A program made the position numbers and the translations under genes. Source: Yersinia ruckeri ATCC 29473 (lineage in GTDB: Bacteria > Pseudomonadota > Gammaproteobacteria > Enterobacterales > Enterobacteriaceae). From it: a stretch of DNA of 64,000 bases. The number at the start of each line of letters is the position of its first letter. The first letter of the stretch is position 1. The DNA lies in NCBI RefSeq assembly GCF_000754815.1, contig NZ_KN150747.1, forward strand, positions 1,023,908-1,087,907, written 5' to 3'. The notes under the pieces were generated by a model. That model was given only the letters and a program-made list of their open reading frames with translations. It had not been told where the DNA came from and ran no database searches. Shown piece after piece: positions 8,601-17,278 of this stretch.

Positions 8601-9264
8601 TGCCACCTGGCAACGTCTGAGTGCCGCGTTGAACGGCAGTTTTAAAGCTAACCGTAATGCGCTGGAAAAAGACGATACCGCCCAAAATACACTTCGGGAA
8701 CTGGAGGCTATCTACGGAAAGCCGCGACCTTACGGTGAACTGCATCGTATTATCCCGCTGATTGAAACCGTTGAGGCTGTTAACCAGCGTCTGGTGGAGG
8801 AATATCGCAACCATGCGCTTATGCAGATTATCAACCACATTGAAGATCTGAAGCAGAGCATGCAGGAGATGCATGTTCCGCCTGATTTGCAGCATACGCT
8901 CTTGCATCCAATGCAACAGTCGCGCAAAAAAGTGGAGCAAAATGGTCTAATCCCTCAAATCATGGACGAACAGTCTGAGGTACGCGCGCTGTTACTTAAA
9001 GCGAACGAGCGCCTGAACGCCTGGGTTGAAGAGCTGCGTAAAAAAGAGATCAAACCAGAGCCTGAATCAGGAGGCGTAGTGCCGCCTACTGAACCCAAAC
9101 CGAAGCTTAAAAAAACCATTTACGTCAATACACGTAAAACGATGGAACGAGCAGCGGGTGTGACAACGCTGGATAACGCCGAACAGGTCGACAAAGCGCT
9201 GGAACAGCTGCGTAAAACGCTAATGGATGCCATTAACGCAGGCGAACGCGTACAGCTTCAGTAA
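5656..9264 (+). CDS. brxC: BREX ATPase BrxC
   Basis: 1202 residues, the normal size. Contains a Walker A motif GFFGSGKS at residues 74-81 and a Walker B-like NILFMVDEVGQF at about 260-270 in the DUF6079-type ATPase domain, followed by a long helical region. Known: BrxC is an AAA-type ATPase related to ORC/Cdc6 proteins and is required for BREX. The start at 5656 agrees with the family (MNIEQIFEKPLKRNINGVV). Composition and codon use resemble the neighbouring brx genes. The gene is followed by a 48-bp gap containing a strong hairpin before pglX. Confidence 0.95.
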   Translation: MNIEQIFEKPLKRNINGVVKAEQTDDESAWVELDEYVITRELDGHLRQFFEVYAPATGPGRLQLADKMGVWVSGFFGSGKSHFIKILSYLLANREVSHNGVTRNALSFFEEKIDDALLLADIRKAVQHPTDVVLFNIDSRANVEDGVDAILKVFLKVFNELAGYCGDFPHIAHLERELDKRGQFDTFKAAFADITGSHWEDERDVYLMINDQMAKALSIATKQSEESSRQWIEQLDKNFPLDIKNFCTWVKEWLDIQGNRNILFMVDEVGQFIGKDAQMMLKLQTITENLGVICGGRAWVIVTSQADINAAIGGMSSRDGQDFSKIQGRFSTRLQLSSSNTSEVIQKRLLVKTDTAKPALEAVWQEKGDILRNQLAFDTTTTATLRAYSNSKEFVDNYPFVPWHYQILQKVFESIRTKGAAGKQLAMGERSLLDAFQSAAVQISADGLDSLVPFWRFYSAIESFLEPAVSRTIIQACQSSSLTEFDGKLLKTLFLIRYVDVLKSTLDNLVTLSIDRIDTDKVELRRQIEASLNRLQAEMLISRIDDKFVFLTNEEKEIENEIRNIDIEFTTINKQLSTIIFDEILKNKKYRYPANKQDFDISRFCNGHPLDGANLNDLVVKILTPLDSNYESYRSAHSNSLLMTDSKDCILIYLPDEARTWQDLTMYAQTKSFLSKQSGQRPEQATLLAEKGRENGMREKTLKTQIEALLAQSDVWALGERLDKKSSSPVAIVDAACGYVIENSFSKLKMLRLSTGDVNRETHALLTVENDTQLDLGEMEESNPEAMREVDNWISMSIDTHKPVYLRDILTTFGRRPFGWPEDEVKLLVARLARSGKYSFNLQGSEIALKQAWDAFNNSRRYSDLRLLKIRRHDEAQLTKAAQLMADIAGEPFNEREEQSLVSHIRELFGRWKSELTVFKTRSESGQNPGRKEIEEGLVLLNGILSEKEEYAVIEKVTAAADDLKDFAEDWDDLVSFYKNQYATWQRLSAALNGSFKANRNALEKDDTAQNTLRELEAIYGKPRPYGELHRIIPLIETVEAVNQRLVEEYRNHALMQIINHIEDLKQSMQEMHVPPDLQHTLLHPMQQSRKKVEQNGLIPQIMDEQSEVRALLLKANERLNAWVEELRKKEIKPEPESGGVVPPTEPKPKLKKTIYVNTRKTMERAAGVTTLDNAEQVDKALEQLRKTLMDAINAGERVQLQ

Positions 9265-9277
9265 TCCCCTCATTTTC

Positions 9278-9298
9278 AGGGCAGATGCTGTCTGCCCT
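9278..9298 (+). promoter_or_regulatory. Intercistronic hairpin between brxC and pglX
   Basis: AGGGCAGA (9278-9285) and TCTGCCCT (9291-9298) form an 8-bp perfect stem with a 5-base loop. There is no T-run, so it is not a typical intrinsic terminator. It could adjust mRNA processing or stability and so the ratio of the methyltransferase to BrxC. The only other real gaps in the operon are 12 bp before brxC and 10 bp before brxL. Confidence 0.5.
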
Positions 9299-9312
9299 AT
9301 TCAGGACTTCAC

Positions 9313-12300
9313 ATGAATACGTCAAACATCAAAAAATACGCCCCAGTGGCACGTAAACAATTCCGCGATGCGGTTATGCAAAAATTGACTACTCTGGGCA
9401 TTGAAGCAGATAAAAAAGGCAATCTGCAAATTTCGCAGGCGACAGATCTTGGCGACAGCGTGCGATACGGTCAGTTCACGCTGGAAAAATCACTAACTGC
9501 GCGTCGTGAACGTCTGGTTAAACGTGCAGAAAATCAGGGCTACGAAGTTCTGGTAGAGCACATCGCTTACACCTGGTTTAACCGCTTCTGCGCCATCCGT
9601 TATATGGAGTTGCATGGTTATTTGGATCACGGCTTCCGTATGCTGTCTCATAAAAATCCGACACTGGAAGGCGGTTTTGAGGTGCTGGATCATGTGCCGG
9701 AAGTGGCGGATGCTCTGGGGCTGGACAAATCGCGCCTGGTGGAAATGAAGCTTGCTGGCGATCGTGACGAAGAGCTGTATCGTGAATTGCTGCTTGCGCA
9801 ATGCCATACCCTTCAGGGCGCTATGCCTTTCCTGTTCGAAGCCGTCAACGATGATATCGAACTAGTGCTGCCGGATAACCTGACCCGAACCGACTCCATT
9901 TTGCGTGGGCTTGTAGACACCATTCCTGAAGAAGACTGGGCTCAAGTCGAAGTGATCGGCTGGCTGTATCAGTTCTACATCTCAGAGAAGAAAGACGACG
10001 TGATCGGCAAGGTAGTGAAGAGCGAAGATATTCCCGCCGCCACCCAGCTGTTTACCCCGAACTGGATTGTGCAGTATCTGGTGCAGAACTCGGTGGGCCG
10101 CCAGTGGCTGCAAACCTATCCGGACTCCAGCCTGAAAGGCAAAATGCCGTACTACATTGAGCCAGCAGAACAGGCACCAGAAGTTCAGGCACAGTTGGCG
10201 GCAATCACTCCATCCAGCATTGAACCAGAAAGCATCAAGGTGCTGGACCCAGCCTGTGGCTCCGGGCATATCCTGACCGAAGCCTATAACGTGCTAAAAG
10301 CTATTTACGAAGAGCGCGGTTACCGTACCCGCGATATTCCGCAGCTAATTCTTAAAAACAATATCTTTGGCTTAGATATCGATGACCGCGCCGCACAACT
10401 CTCCGGCTTTGCGATGCTGATGCTGGCGCGTCAGGATGACCGCCGTATTCTGAGCCCAAACCGTGGCGTTCGCCTGAATATTGTTTCCCTGCAGGAAAGT
10501 AAGCTGGATATCGTTGAACTGTGGGCCAAGCTGAATTTCCATCAGCAAGTACAGCGCGGCACCACGGGCCAGATGTTCCCTGAAGGGCCAGCACTGGCCA
10601 ATACCGACAGCGCGGAATATAAGCTGCTGATGCGTACGTTGGCGTTGTTTACCAGTGCAAAAACGCTGGGGTCGTTGATTCAGGTGCCGCAGGAAGATGA
10701 AGCTGCGTTAAAAGCGTTCCTGGACGGGTTGTATCGTCTGGCTGTTGAGGGGGATATTCAGCAAAAAGAGGCTGCGATGGAGCTAATCCCCTATATCCAG
10801 CAGGCGTGGATTCTGGCGCAGAAATATGATGCAGTTGTTGCGAACCCGCCGTATATGGGTGGAAAAGGAATGAATGGTGAATTGAAAGAGTTCGCTAAAA
10901 AACAATTCCCCGACAGTAAGTCGGATTTGTTTGCGATGTTTATGCAACATGCGTTTTCTCTGCTTAAGGAGAATGGTTTCAATGCGCAGGTGAATATGCA
11001 ATCGTGGATGTTCCTGTCTAGCTATGAAGCACTACGCAGCTGGTTACTGGATAATAAAACGTTTGTCACCATGGCACATCTTGGTCCGCGTGCATTTGGG
11101 CAGATCTCGGGAGAGGTAGTTCAGACTACTGCATGGGTGATTAATAACAACCATGTAGCATATTATCAGCCTGTATTTTTCCGCTTGATAGATGGTAATG
11201 AAGAGAATAAGCAAGCTATGTTACTTGAGCGTAAACATCGCTTTGATAGCATCGTTCAAAACAATTTCAAAAAAATCCCAGGAGCATCGATTGCTTATTG
11301 GATAAAAGAAAACTTATTGCATGCATTTGAGAACTCACCAAAGCTAAATTCGATTGCAGAACCTCGTAAAGGAATGGTAACAGCTGATAATCCGCGATTT
11401 ATTCGCTCTTGGGTTGAAGTATGTTTTGGGAAATTGGGTATTAATATTAAAAACCGAGAAGAGGCTATTCATTCAGAAAAAAAATGGTTTCCTTATCAAA
11501 AAGGAGGTGAGTATCGGTTATGGTTCGGAAACCATGAATGGGTTGTGAATTGGGAAAATGATGGCCGTGAACTTTTCAATATGCAAGGAAATGGATATAA
11601 AGTTGGTTCAACAAATCACAATCTTGAATATATTTTCAAGCCGGCAATTGTTTTTTCAAAGATAACATCTAGCACACCTCACTTTCGGTATGCCCCTCAA
11701 GGCTTTTTGTTTGATGATGCCTCAGGTCTGTGTGCGATAAAAGATGAAAAGCAAACCTTTAAGTTGTTGGCATTTCTTTGTTCAGGAGTGTGTTCTGTTT
11801 TCAACAACATAATCAATCCGACATTAAATTTACAGCCTGGGAATGTAGCCAACTTACCAGCCCCGCTCATTAATGAGTCTGAATACATTGCACTAAAATT
11901 AGTATCTGCATTTAAGGAGGACTGGGACTCATATGAGATGTCTTGGGATTTTAAAGAAGATAAATTGCTTAAATTCAAATGCAATTCACTAAGTGAGGCA
12001 TATGATAAATATTTATCATATGTAGATTTAACTGTTGATAACATCTTAGAACTTCATCAGCAGAATGATGAGCTTTTCATCAAGCATCTTGACTTAGAAA
12101 ATATTATATATCATAAAAAAACAAAATCCGATATATCGTTGACTTGTAACCCATTTTACTCATATTCAAATGATAGTGAATTGGACAGAATCAATAAAAA
12201 TAAAACAACAATTATATTTGAATTACTGAATTATATTTTGGGCTGCATGATGGGCCGCTACTCCCTCGATCGTGAAGGTCTGATCTACGCCCACGAAGGC

Positions 12301-12987
12301 AACAAAGGTTTTGCTGAGCTAGTCGCCGAAGGCGCATACAAAACCTTCCCTGCCGACCAGGATGGCATTTTGCCGCTAATGGATTCCGACTGGTTCGACG
12401 ACGATGTCACCGCTCGCGTTAAAGAATTTGTCCGCACAGTCTGGGGTGAAGAACATCTGCAGGAAAACCTCGACTTTATCGCCGACAGCCTCTGTTTGTA
12501 CGCTATTAAGCCGAAAAAAGGCGAATCTTCAATCGATACCATTCGCCGCTATCTTTCCACGCAGTTCTGGAAAGATCATAAGAAAATGTACAAAAATCGC
12601 CCAATCTACTGGTTATTCAGCTCCGGTAAAGAGAAAGCCTTCGAATGTCTGGTCTATCTGCACCGTTATAATGATGCCACGCTGTCACGTATGCGTACTG
12701 AATACGTGGTTCCGCTACTGGCGCGTTATCAGGGCAATATCGATCTGGTTAACGATCAGCTTAAAAGCGCCGAATCGGGAGCCATCACTACGCGTCTGAA
12801 AAAAGAACTTGATGGTCTAAGCAAAAAATTCAACGAGCTGCGTAACTTCGACGACCGCTTGCGCCACTATGCTGATATGCGTATCACTATTGATCTGGAT
12901 GACGGCGTTAAGGTTAACTACGGCAAATTTGGCGATCTGCTGGCAGATGTCAAAGCGATCACTGGCTGCGCTCCACAGGAGGCATAA
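9313..12987 (+). CDS. pglX: BREX adenine-specific DNA methyltransferase PglX
   Basis: 1224 residues. Motif I DPACGSGH starts at residue 312 (SAM binding) and the catalytic NPPY is at 511-514, giving an N6-adenine gamma-type enzyme. Known: PglX methylates one strand of a short non-palindromic site, marks host DNA and gives the BREX system its specificity. The central to C-terminal part (about residues 610-975, bases 11150-12240), where target recognition domains lie, is visibly much more AT-rich than both flanks (runs such as ATATATCATAAAAAAAC), suggesting an exchanged specificity segment. The flanking 3' part (from ASP-rich LVAEGAYKTFPADQDG) returns to normal composition. The target site cannot be read from the sequence. 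Stop and the next start overlap as TAATG. Confidence 0.95.
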   Translation: MNTSNIKKYAPVARKQFRDAVMQKLTTLGIEADKKGNLQISQATDLGDSVRYGQFTLEKSLTARRERLVKRAENQGYEVLVEHIAYTWFNRFCAIRYMELHGYLDHGFRMLSHKNPTLEGGFEVLDHVPEVADALGLDKSRLVEMKLAGDRDEELYRELLLAQCHTLQGAMPFLFEAVNDDIELVLPDNLTRTDSILRGLVDTIPEEDWAQVEVIGWLYQFYISEKKDDVIGKVVKSEDIPAATQLFTPNWIVQYLVQNSVGRQWLQTYPDSSLKGKMPYYIEPAEQAPEVQAQLAAITPSSIEPESIKVLDPACGSGHILTEAYNVLKAIYEERGYRTRDIPQLILKNNIFGLDIDDRAAQLSGFAMLMLARQDDRRILSPNRGVRLNIVSLQESKLDIVELWAKLNFHQQVQRGTTGQMFPEGPALANTDSAEYKLLMRTLALFTSAKTLGSLIQVPQEDEAALKAFLDGLYRLAVEGDIQQKEAAMELIPYIQQAWILAQKYDAVVANPPYMGGKGMNGELKEFAKKQFPDSKSDLFAMFMQHAFSLLKENGFNAQVNMQSWMFLSSYEALRSWLLDNKTFVTMAHLGPRAFGQISGEVVQTTAWVINNNHVAYYQPVFFRLIDGNEENKQAMLLERKHRFDSIVQNNFKKIPGASIAYWIKENLLHAFENSPKLNSIAEPRKGMVTADNPRFIRSWVEVCFGKLGINIKNREEAIHSEKKWFPYQKGGEYRLWFGNHEWVVNWENDGRELFNMQGNGYKVGSTNHNLEYIFKPAIVFSKITSSTPHFRYAPQGFLFDDASGLCAIKDEKQTFKLLAFLCSGVCSVFNNIINPTLNLQPGNVANLPAPLINESEYIALKLVSAFKEDWDSYEMSWDFKEDKLLKFKCNSLSEAYDKYLSYVDLTVDNILELHQQNDELFIKHLDLENIIYHKKTKSDISLTCNPFYSYSNDSELDRINKNKTTIIFELLNYILGCMMGRYSLDREGLIYAHEGNKGFAELVAEGAYKTFPADQDGILPLMDSDWFDDDVTARVKEFVRTVWGEEHLQENLDFIADSLCLYAIKPKKGESSIDTIRRYLSTQFWKDHKKMYKNRPIYWLFSSGKEKAFECLVYLHRYNDATLSRMRTEYVVPLLARYQGNIDLVNDQLKSAESGAITTRLKKELDGLSKKFNELRNFDDRLRHYADMRITIDLDDGVKVNYGKFGDLLADVKAITGCAPQEA

Positions 12988-14108
12988 TGGATCAACATCC
13001 CCTGATTATTAAAGGTTACAAGAGCATTGCGGAGCTTTCCCTTGCGGAAAGCCCACCTTTCATTACTTTTGCCGGGGCCAACGGCGCGGGAAAAAGTAAC
13101 ATTACCGATGCATTAGCTTTTTTTGGTGCAGTAGTGAAAACGGGTGCCACTCAGGCAATCCGCGATTTTGGTGGTTTTCAGCAGATTCATTGCTACAAAC
13201 TACGTAAGGAAAACCGGACTACCGCTTCGCTGCACCTTGAGATTGAGCTGGAGGGAAAGCAATTTACCTATGACTTGACGATCAAAAGCATGGATAAAAA
13301 ACCATCAATCACTGAAAAGTTGGTCATTGATGGAGATATTCATATTGATCGTAAGCACCCAGATACTCTTATGATTCGCCTAAGCGATGATGAGGAAACA
13401 CCAGCTACTTATATCCCTAATTATTCGTCGGATATGACAGCGCTAATGTTGCTGGGCAAAAGTGAATTGTATGCTTTTTTAACCAATATTGTTGTTTTTC
13501 GCATCGATCCGCTACGAGCTAAAGAGCCCGATAGCGCCAAAACCGACGCGACATTTCTGGACAGTCATGGCCGTAACATTGCCTCTGTGCTCTCTGCTCT
13601 CGAATCGAATAGCGACTTTAAAGAGCAAATACTGGAGTGGATGGAACTCATTGTTCCAGGTATGGAAAATGTATCGACCGAAAAACAAAAATTGGATGGT
13701 TCAACAGTACTGACTTTCAAAGAACACGGAACTAAAGCGCGTTTTCCAGCACATTTGATCTCCGATGGCACTATTTATACCTTGTGCATCATGACGGCCA
13801 TACTGAGTCGAGCTCAGCACACGGGGATGACCATCATCGAAGAACCCGAACGAGGCATTCACCCAAAAGCCATCGGGGAACTTGTGCAATTGATGCGTGA
13901 TAACGCCACTATGGATCATCCGATTATTATTACCACCCATAGTGAATCTGTTGTTCGCAACCTGGAACCGGATGAATTGTGGTTTGTGAGTAAGCAAGAA
14001 GGGAAAACCAAACTGAAACATGCTTTGGAAGCTGGCATTGATAAGAAGAAAATCCCATTGGATACCGCGTGGCTGATGAACATGTTCGATGGTGGTCTGC
14101 CATGGTAA
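12987..14108 (+). CDS. AAA/ABC-type ATPase embedded in BREX (AriA/OLD-like)
   Basis: 373 residues. Single-domain SMC/OLD-type ATPase: Walker A GANGAGKS at 30-37, a signature-like ISDGTIYTL segment around 259, Walker B MTIIEEPE at 281-288 followed by RGIHP, and an H-switch IIITTHSES with His 318. It overlaps pglX by one base and the next gene by seven. It is not a BREX core gene. Known: in Salmonella BREX loci the same gap between pglX and pglZ holds the PARIS pair AriA (ABC ATPase) and AriB (TOPRIM nuclease), and other BREX loci carry BrxU there. Inference: ATPase sensor/scaffold of a second defence pair working with the TOPRIM-like protein downstream. Confidence 0.85.
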   Translation: MDQHPLIIKGYKSIAELSLAESPPFITFAGANGAGKSNITDALAFFGAVVKTGATQAIRDFGGFQQIHCYKLRKENRTTASLHLEIELEGKQFTYDLTIKSMDKKPSITEKLVIDGDIHIDRKHPDTLMIRLSDDEETPATYIPNYSSDMTALMLLGKSELYAFLTNIVVFRIDPLRAKEPDSAKTDATFLDSHGRNIASVLSALESNSDFKEQILEWMELIVPGMENVSTEKQKLDGSTVLTFKEHGTKARFPAHLISDGTIYTLCIMTAILSRAQHTGMTIIEEPERGIHPKAIGELVQLMRDNATMDHPIIITTHSESVVRNLEPDELWFVSKQEGKTKLKHALEAGIDKKKIPLDTAWLMNMFDGGLPW

Positions 14109-14671
14109 AAATAGGATTCATTGTAGAAGGCGATACCGAGTCAATTATCGTCAATTCGCCAGCATTCATTTCATTTTTACGTGCTAATAATTTTGAACTG
14201 GTGACCCCCGTCATTGATGCCAAAGGCGGTGGTAACCTGTTGCCGAAGTATGTTGAGAACTTCGTTGAAAGGCTCAGAAATATCGGCGCAGAACGGTTCT
14301 GTATTCTCACCGATCTGGAAGATGCCGCTTCGATTGCTGATGTGCAGGCACGAATTGCTCATCAAGATGTTGATGTCTCGTTTATCGCAGTCAAAGCGGT
14401 TGAGGCCTGGTTTCTTGCCGATTCAGAGGCAATGAAAAAATGGCTTAAGGTAGACGAATTTAATGAAGAGCAGCCTGAAGCTACAGCCGAAATGCCATGG
14501 GATCGCTTAAAAGAAGTCTCACGGCAACTAAGAAAACGAGGGCCAGGAAGTTCTAAAGCCGCATTTGCTAAAAGGATGGTTACACATCACGGTTTTGATA
14601 TTCAGAGTTCGGCTCGCCACCCTTCTTGCCCTAGCGCCCGTGAACTGGTCGAATGGTTTGAGAATCAATAA
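14102..14671 (+). CDS. DUF4276 / TOPRIM-like protein paired with the ATPase
   Basis: 189 residues from the ATG at 14102, chosen because the TOPRIM-like first strand (KIGFIVEGDTES) begins right there; an ATG at 14069 inside the ATPase gene is open but less likely. Acidic residues in TOPRIM order: Glu 9 in VEGDTE, then TDLED (Asp 71, Glu 73, Asp 74), then Glu 101 in AVEAWFLAD. A conserved KAAFAKRM stretch follows. Known: DUF4276 proteins often sit beside OLD-type ATPases; in PARIS the TOPRIM partner (AriB, DUF4435) is a nuclease released by its ATPase when phage proteins are sensed. Inference: effector of an embedded ATPase-nuclease system. Family label DUF4276 versus DUF4435 should be confirmed by profile search. 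Overlaps pglZ by one base. Confidence 0.78.
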   Translation: MVKIGFIVEGDTESIIVNSPAFISFLRANNFELVTPVIDAKGGGNLLPKYVENFVERLRNIGAERFCILTDLEDAASIADVQARIAHQDVDVSFIAVKAVEAWFLADSEAMKKWLKVDEFNEEQPEATAEMPWDRLKEVSRQLRKRGPGSSKAAFAKRMVTHHGFDIQSSARHPSCPSARELVEWFENQ

Positions 14672-17268
14672 TGCAATTTAAAGAACTGGAATCCGGGCTT
14701 CGTCAGAAGTTTACCGACAATCGCATCGTCTTCTGGCACGACCCGGAACTACGCTTCATCGATTCGCTCATTGAGCTGGATCTCGACAATGTCACGCTGC
14801 TGGATATGCGCGGCGTTTCTGTGCTCGCCACAAAAAAAAGAATCGAAATCGACGAGCCAGCACAGAAATTTCTACTTTATTTCACCAGCGAAGTCCCCGC
14901 CCGCGAACAGGACTGGCTACTGGATATCCGCCTCTATAGCACAGAATTCCATGCTGACTATGCCGCGATCACACTGAACTCACTGGGCATCCCACAGCTA
15001 GGGTTGCGTGAACATATTCAGCTTCGCAAAGCCTTCTTTACCGTCAAACGCACCCAGTTACTTAAAGGCTGGGTCACCGAACGCGAAACAGAAAAATCCC
15101 TCGATAAGAAGATGCTGGCAGTAGTTGCCGGAGCCAGCACCTTTGAAACCAAAGAGATCCTGTTTGCTCTGATCCAACAGTTCGTTGCCACAAGCCAGCA
15201 GGACGATAGTGCTCTGGAAAATACTTTTGCCGTGCTGAAAAAGCTGGGGCTGGATAAGTTCCTCTGGGAAGTCCTTAGTCTTGAACTGGGCTACCAGGCA
15301 GAAGCACCAACGCTTGAAAACCTACTGCTGAAACTGTTCTGTACCGATCTTTGGGCACAAGGTGATGATGCTCATCGTGAGTGGTTAAGTAAAAATGTGC
15401 TGACTACTGCCGCAGGTCGTGCTTCTGCCCTGGCCTTTATGGGGGCGTGGCGAAACGATCGTCGCTATAAAGCGGAATATGATTATTGTGCAGCCGATCT
15501 CCAGCAGACACTGCAGCCGAAAGAGCATTACAACTACAGCTCGCCGTATGCGCTGGCAAAATGTGACACTTTCGAAGCTATCGAGCAATTGATTATCCGT
15601 GGCCTGGTAACTCAACTACAGGAAGAAAGCACGACCCTGGACAGGGACGCGTTTAAAGCACTGGTATCAGAGCGCAGCGCGAAATACTGGAGCCAGACAC
15701 AGCCAGTGTATCTATCAATCTGGAATGCTATCCGCCAGGCCGAGCGTTTGCTGAATTTGCGTAACCGTTACACCGACGGGTTTAATTTCCCCGATACGGG
15801 TGCGTTCTGGAAAGCCTACTGCGACGAAATTTATCGCTTCGATCAGACCTACCGCCTGTTCAATGAATATGCTGCACCGGTGCATAGCAAAGGAGCGATG
15901 ATCCTCCATGAGCTTGATAAATTCATTGAAGAGCTGTACAGCAACTGGTACCTGGCAGAGCTGAGCCGTGGCTGGAACAAACTGCTGGAAGCAGAAAATT
16001 GCATGCAGACCTGGCAAATTAGCGGCGTGCCATTGCAGCGTAATTTCTATAAAGAGAATGTGAAACGGCAATTTGACACTTCGCAGGTGAAACGTGTTTT
16101 TGTCGTGATTTCAGATGCGTTGCGCTACGAGGTAGCAGAAGAACTGGGTCGACACATCAATCATGAGAAGCACTTCAGTGCCGAACTGCGCTCTCAGACG
16201 GGAGTGTTGCCAAGCTACACACAGCTAGGTATGGCGGCATTGTTACCTCATGAGTCGTTGAGTTATCAGCCTGACAATTCCGGCGTAGTGTATGCCGATG
16301 GGATGTCTACCTCGGGGTTTGAAAAACGCGCCGCTATCCTGACAAAGGTAAATGGTGTTGCACTTAAAGCGAAGGACTTGCAGAACGCCAACAACCAGGA
16401 AGTGAACGATCAAATCCGCAACGCCTCCGTGGTGTACATCTGGCACGACACTATTGATGCCATTGGTGATAAGGCTGCAACAGAAGATAAAACATTTGAG
16501 GCCTGCCGAAGTGCCATCACTGAGCTAAAAGATCTGGTCTCACGTTTACGTAACCGATTTAATGCCAGCCGAATTTTTGTCACTGCCGATCATGGGTTCC
16601 TGTTCCAACAACAGGCGCTGGTGGAGCAAGATAAAACGAAGCTGGAGAGTAAAGCAGTAAATACGATTGAAGCGAATAAGCGATTCATTATTGGGCATCA
16701 GCTGCCTGAAAGTGAATTTTGCTGGCACGGCAAACTGGCAGATACCGCAGGCGCAAGCGATGAAAGTGAATTCCTGTTGCCAAAAGGCGTACAGCGTTTC
16801 CACTTTGTAGGTGGAGCGCGTTTCGTTCATGGCGGTGCCATGTTGCAGGAAGTGTGTGTTCCCGTCTTGAAGATTCGCGCGCTTGAGAAAAAAGCAGCAG
16901 AGAAACAGCCACAGCGCCAACCAGTGTCAGTTGTTGCACGGGACCACGTAATAAAACTGGTTAACAGTATTGATAAAATCGGCTTCATCCAGACTACGGC
17001 GGTGGATGAGTACAACGAACCGCGTAACTTGAATATCTATATTATTGATGAAAATAATCAGGTTGTATCAGGCACCGAAACGGTCTGCTTCGACAGCGAC
17101 AATGACGATATGGGTAAACGCACCCGCGATGTGACCATGAAACTCATGGGTACGGCATTCAATCGTAAAAACAAGTATGTTCTCATTCTGGAGAATGCGG
17201 ACAGCGCAACCGAGTATGGCCGCTACCCGATTACGATCGATCTGGCCTTCCAGGATGACTTCTTTTAA
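14671..17268 (+). CDS. pglZ: BREX alkaline-phosphatase-superfamily protein PglZ
   Basis: 865 residues, full length. The PglZ domain starts at about residue 475 with VFVVISDALRYEVAEEL (metal-binding Asp 482) and contains the second metal motif TADHGF (Asp 640, His 641). The N-terminal half is helical. Known: PglZ is required in every BREX type; nuclease activity has been reported for homologues and it is proposed to contact PglX and BrxB. Start overlaps the preceding stop by one base (TAATG), so expression is tied to the embedded ATPase-TOPRIM pair. Typical bacterial start MQFKELESGLRQKF. Confidence 0.94.
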   Translation: MQFKELESGLRQKFTDNRIVFWHDPELRFIDSLIELDLDNVTLLDMRGVSVLATKKRIEIDEPAQKFLLYFTSEVPAREQDWLLDIRLYSTEFHADYAAITLNSLGIPQLGLREHIQLRKAFFTVKRTQLLKGWVTERETEKSLDKKMLAVVAGASTFETKEILFALIQQFVATSQQDDSALENTFAVLKKLGLDKFLWEVLSLELGYQAEAPTLENLLLKLFCTDLWAQGDDAHREWLSKNVLTTAAGRASALAFMGAWRNDRRYKAEYDYCAADLQQTLQPKEHYNYSSPYALAKCDTFEAIEQLIIRGLVTQLQEESTTLDRDAFKALVSERSAKYWSQTQPVYLSIWNAIRQAERLLNLRNRYTDGFNFPDTGAFWKAYCDEIYRFDQTYRLFNEYAAPVHSKGAMILHELDKFIEELYSNWYLAELSRGWNKLLEAENCMQTWQISGVPLQRNFYKENVKRQFDTSQVKRVFVVISDALRYEVAEELGRHINHEKHFSAELRSQTGVLPSYTQLGMAALLPHESLSYQPDNSGVVYADGMSTSGFEKRAAILTKVNGVALKAKDLQNANNQEVNDQIRNASVVYIWHDTIDAIGDKAATEDKTFEACRSAITELKDLVSRLRNRFNASRIFVTADHGFLFQQQALVEQDKTKLESKAVNTIEANKRFIIGHQLPESEFCWHGKLADTAGASDESEFLLPKGVQRFHFVGGARFVHGGAMLQEVCVPVLKIRALEKKAAEKQPQRQPVSVVARDHVIKLVNSIDKIGFIQTTAVDEYNEPRNLNIYIIDENNQVVSGTETVCFDSDNDDMGKRTRDVTMKLMGTAFNRKNKYVLILENADSATEYGRYPITIDLAFQDDFF

Positions 17269-17278
17269 GTGAGGCGTT

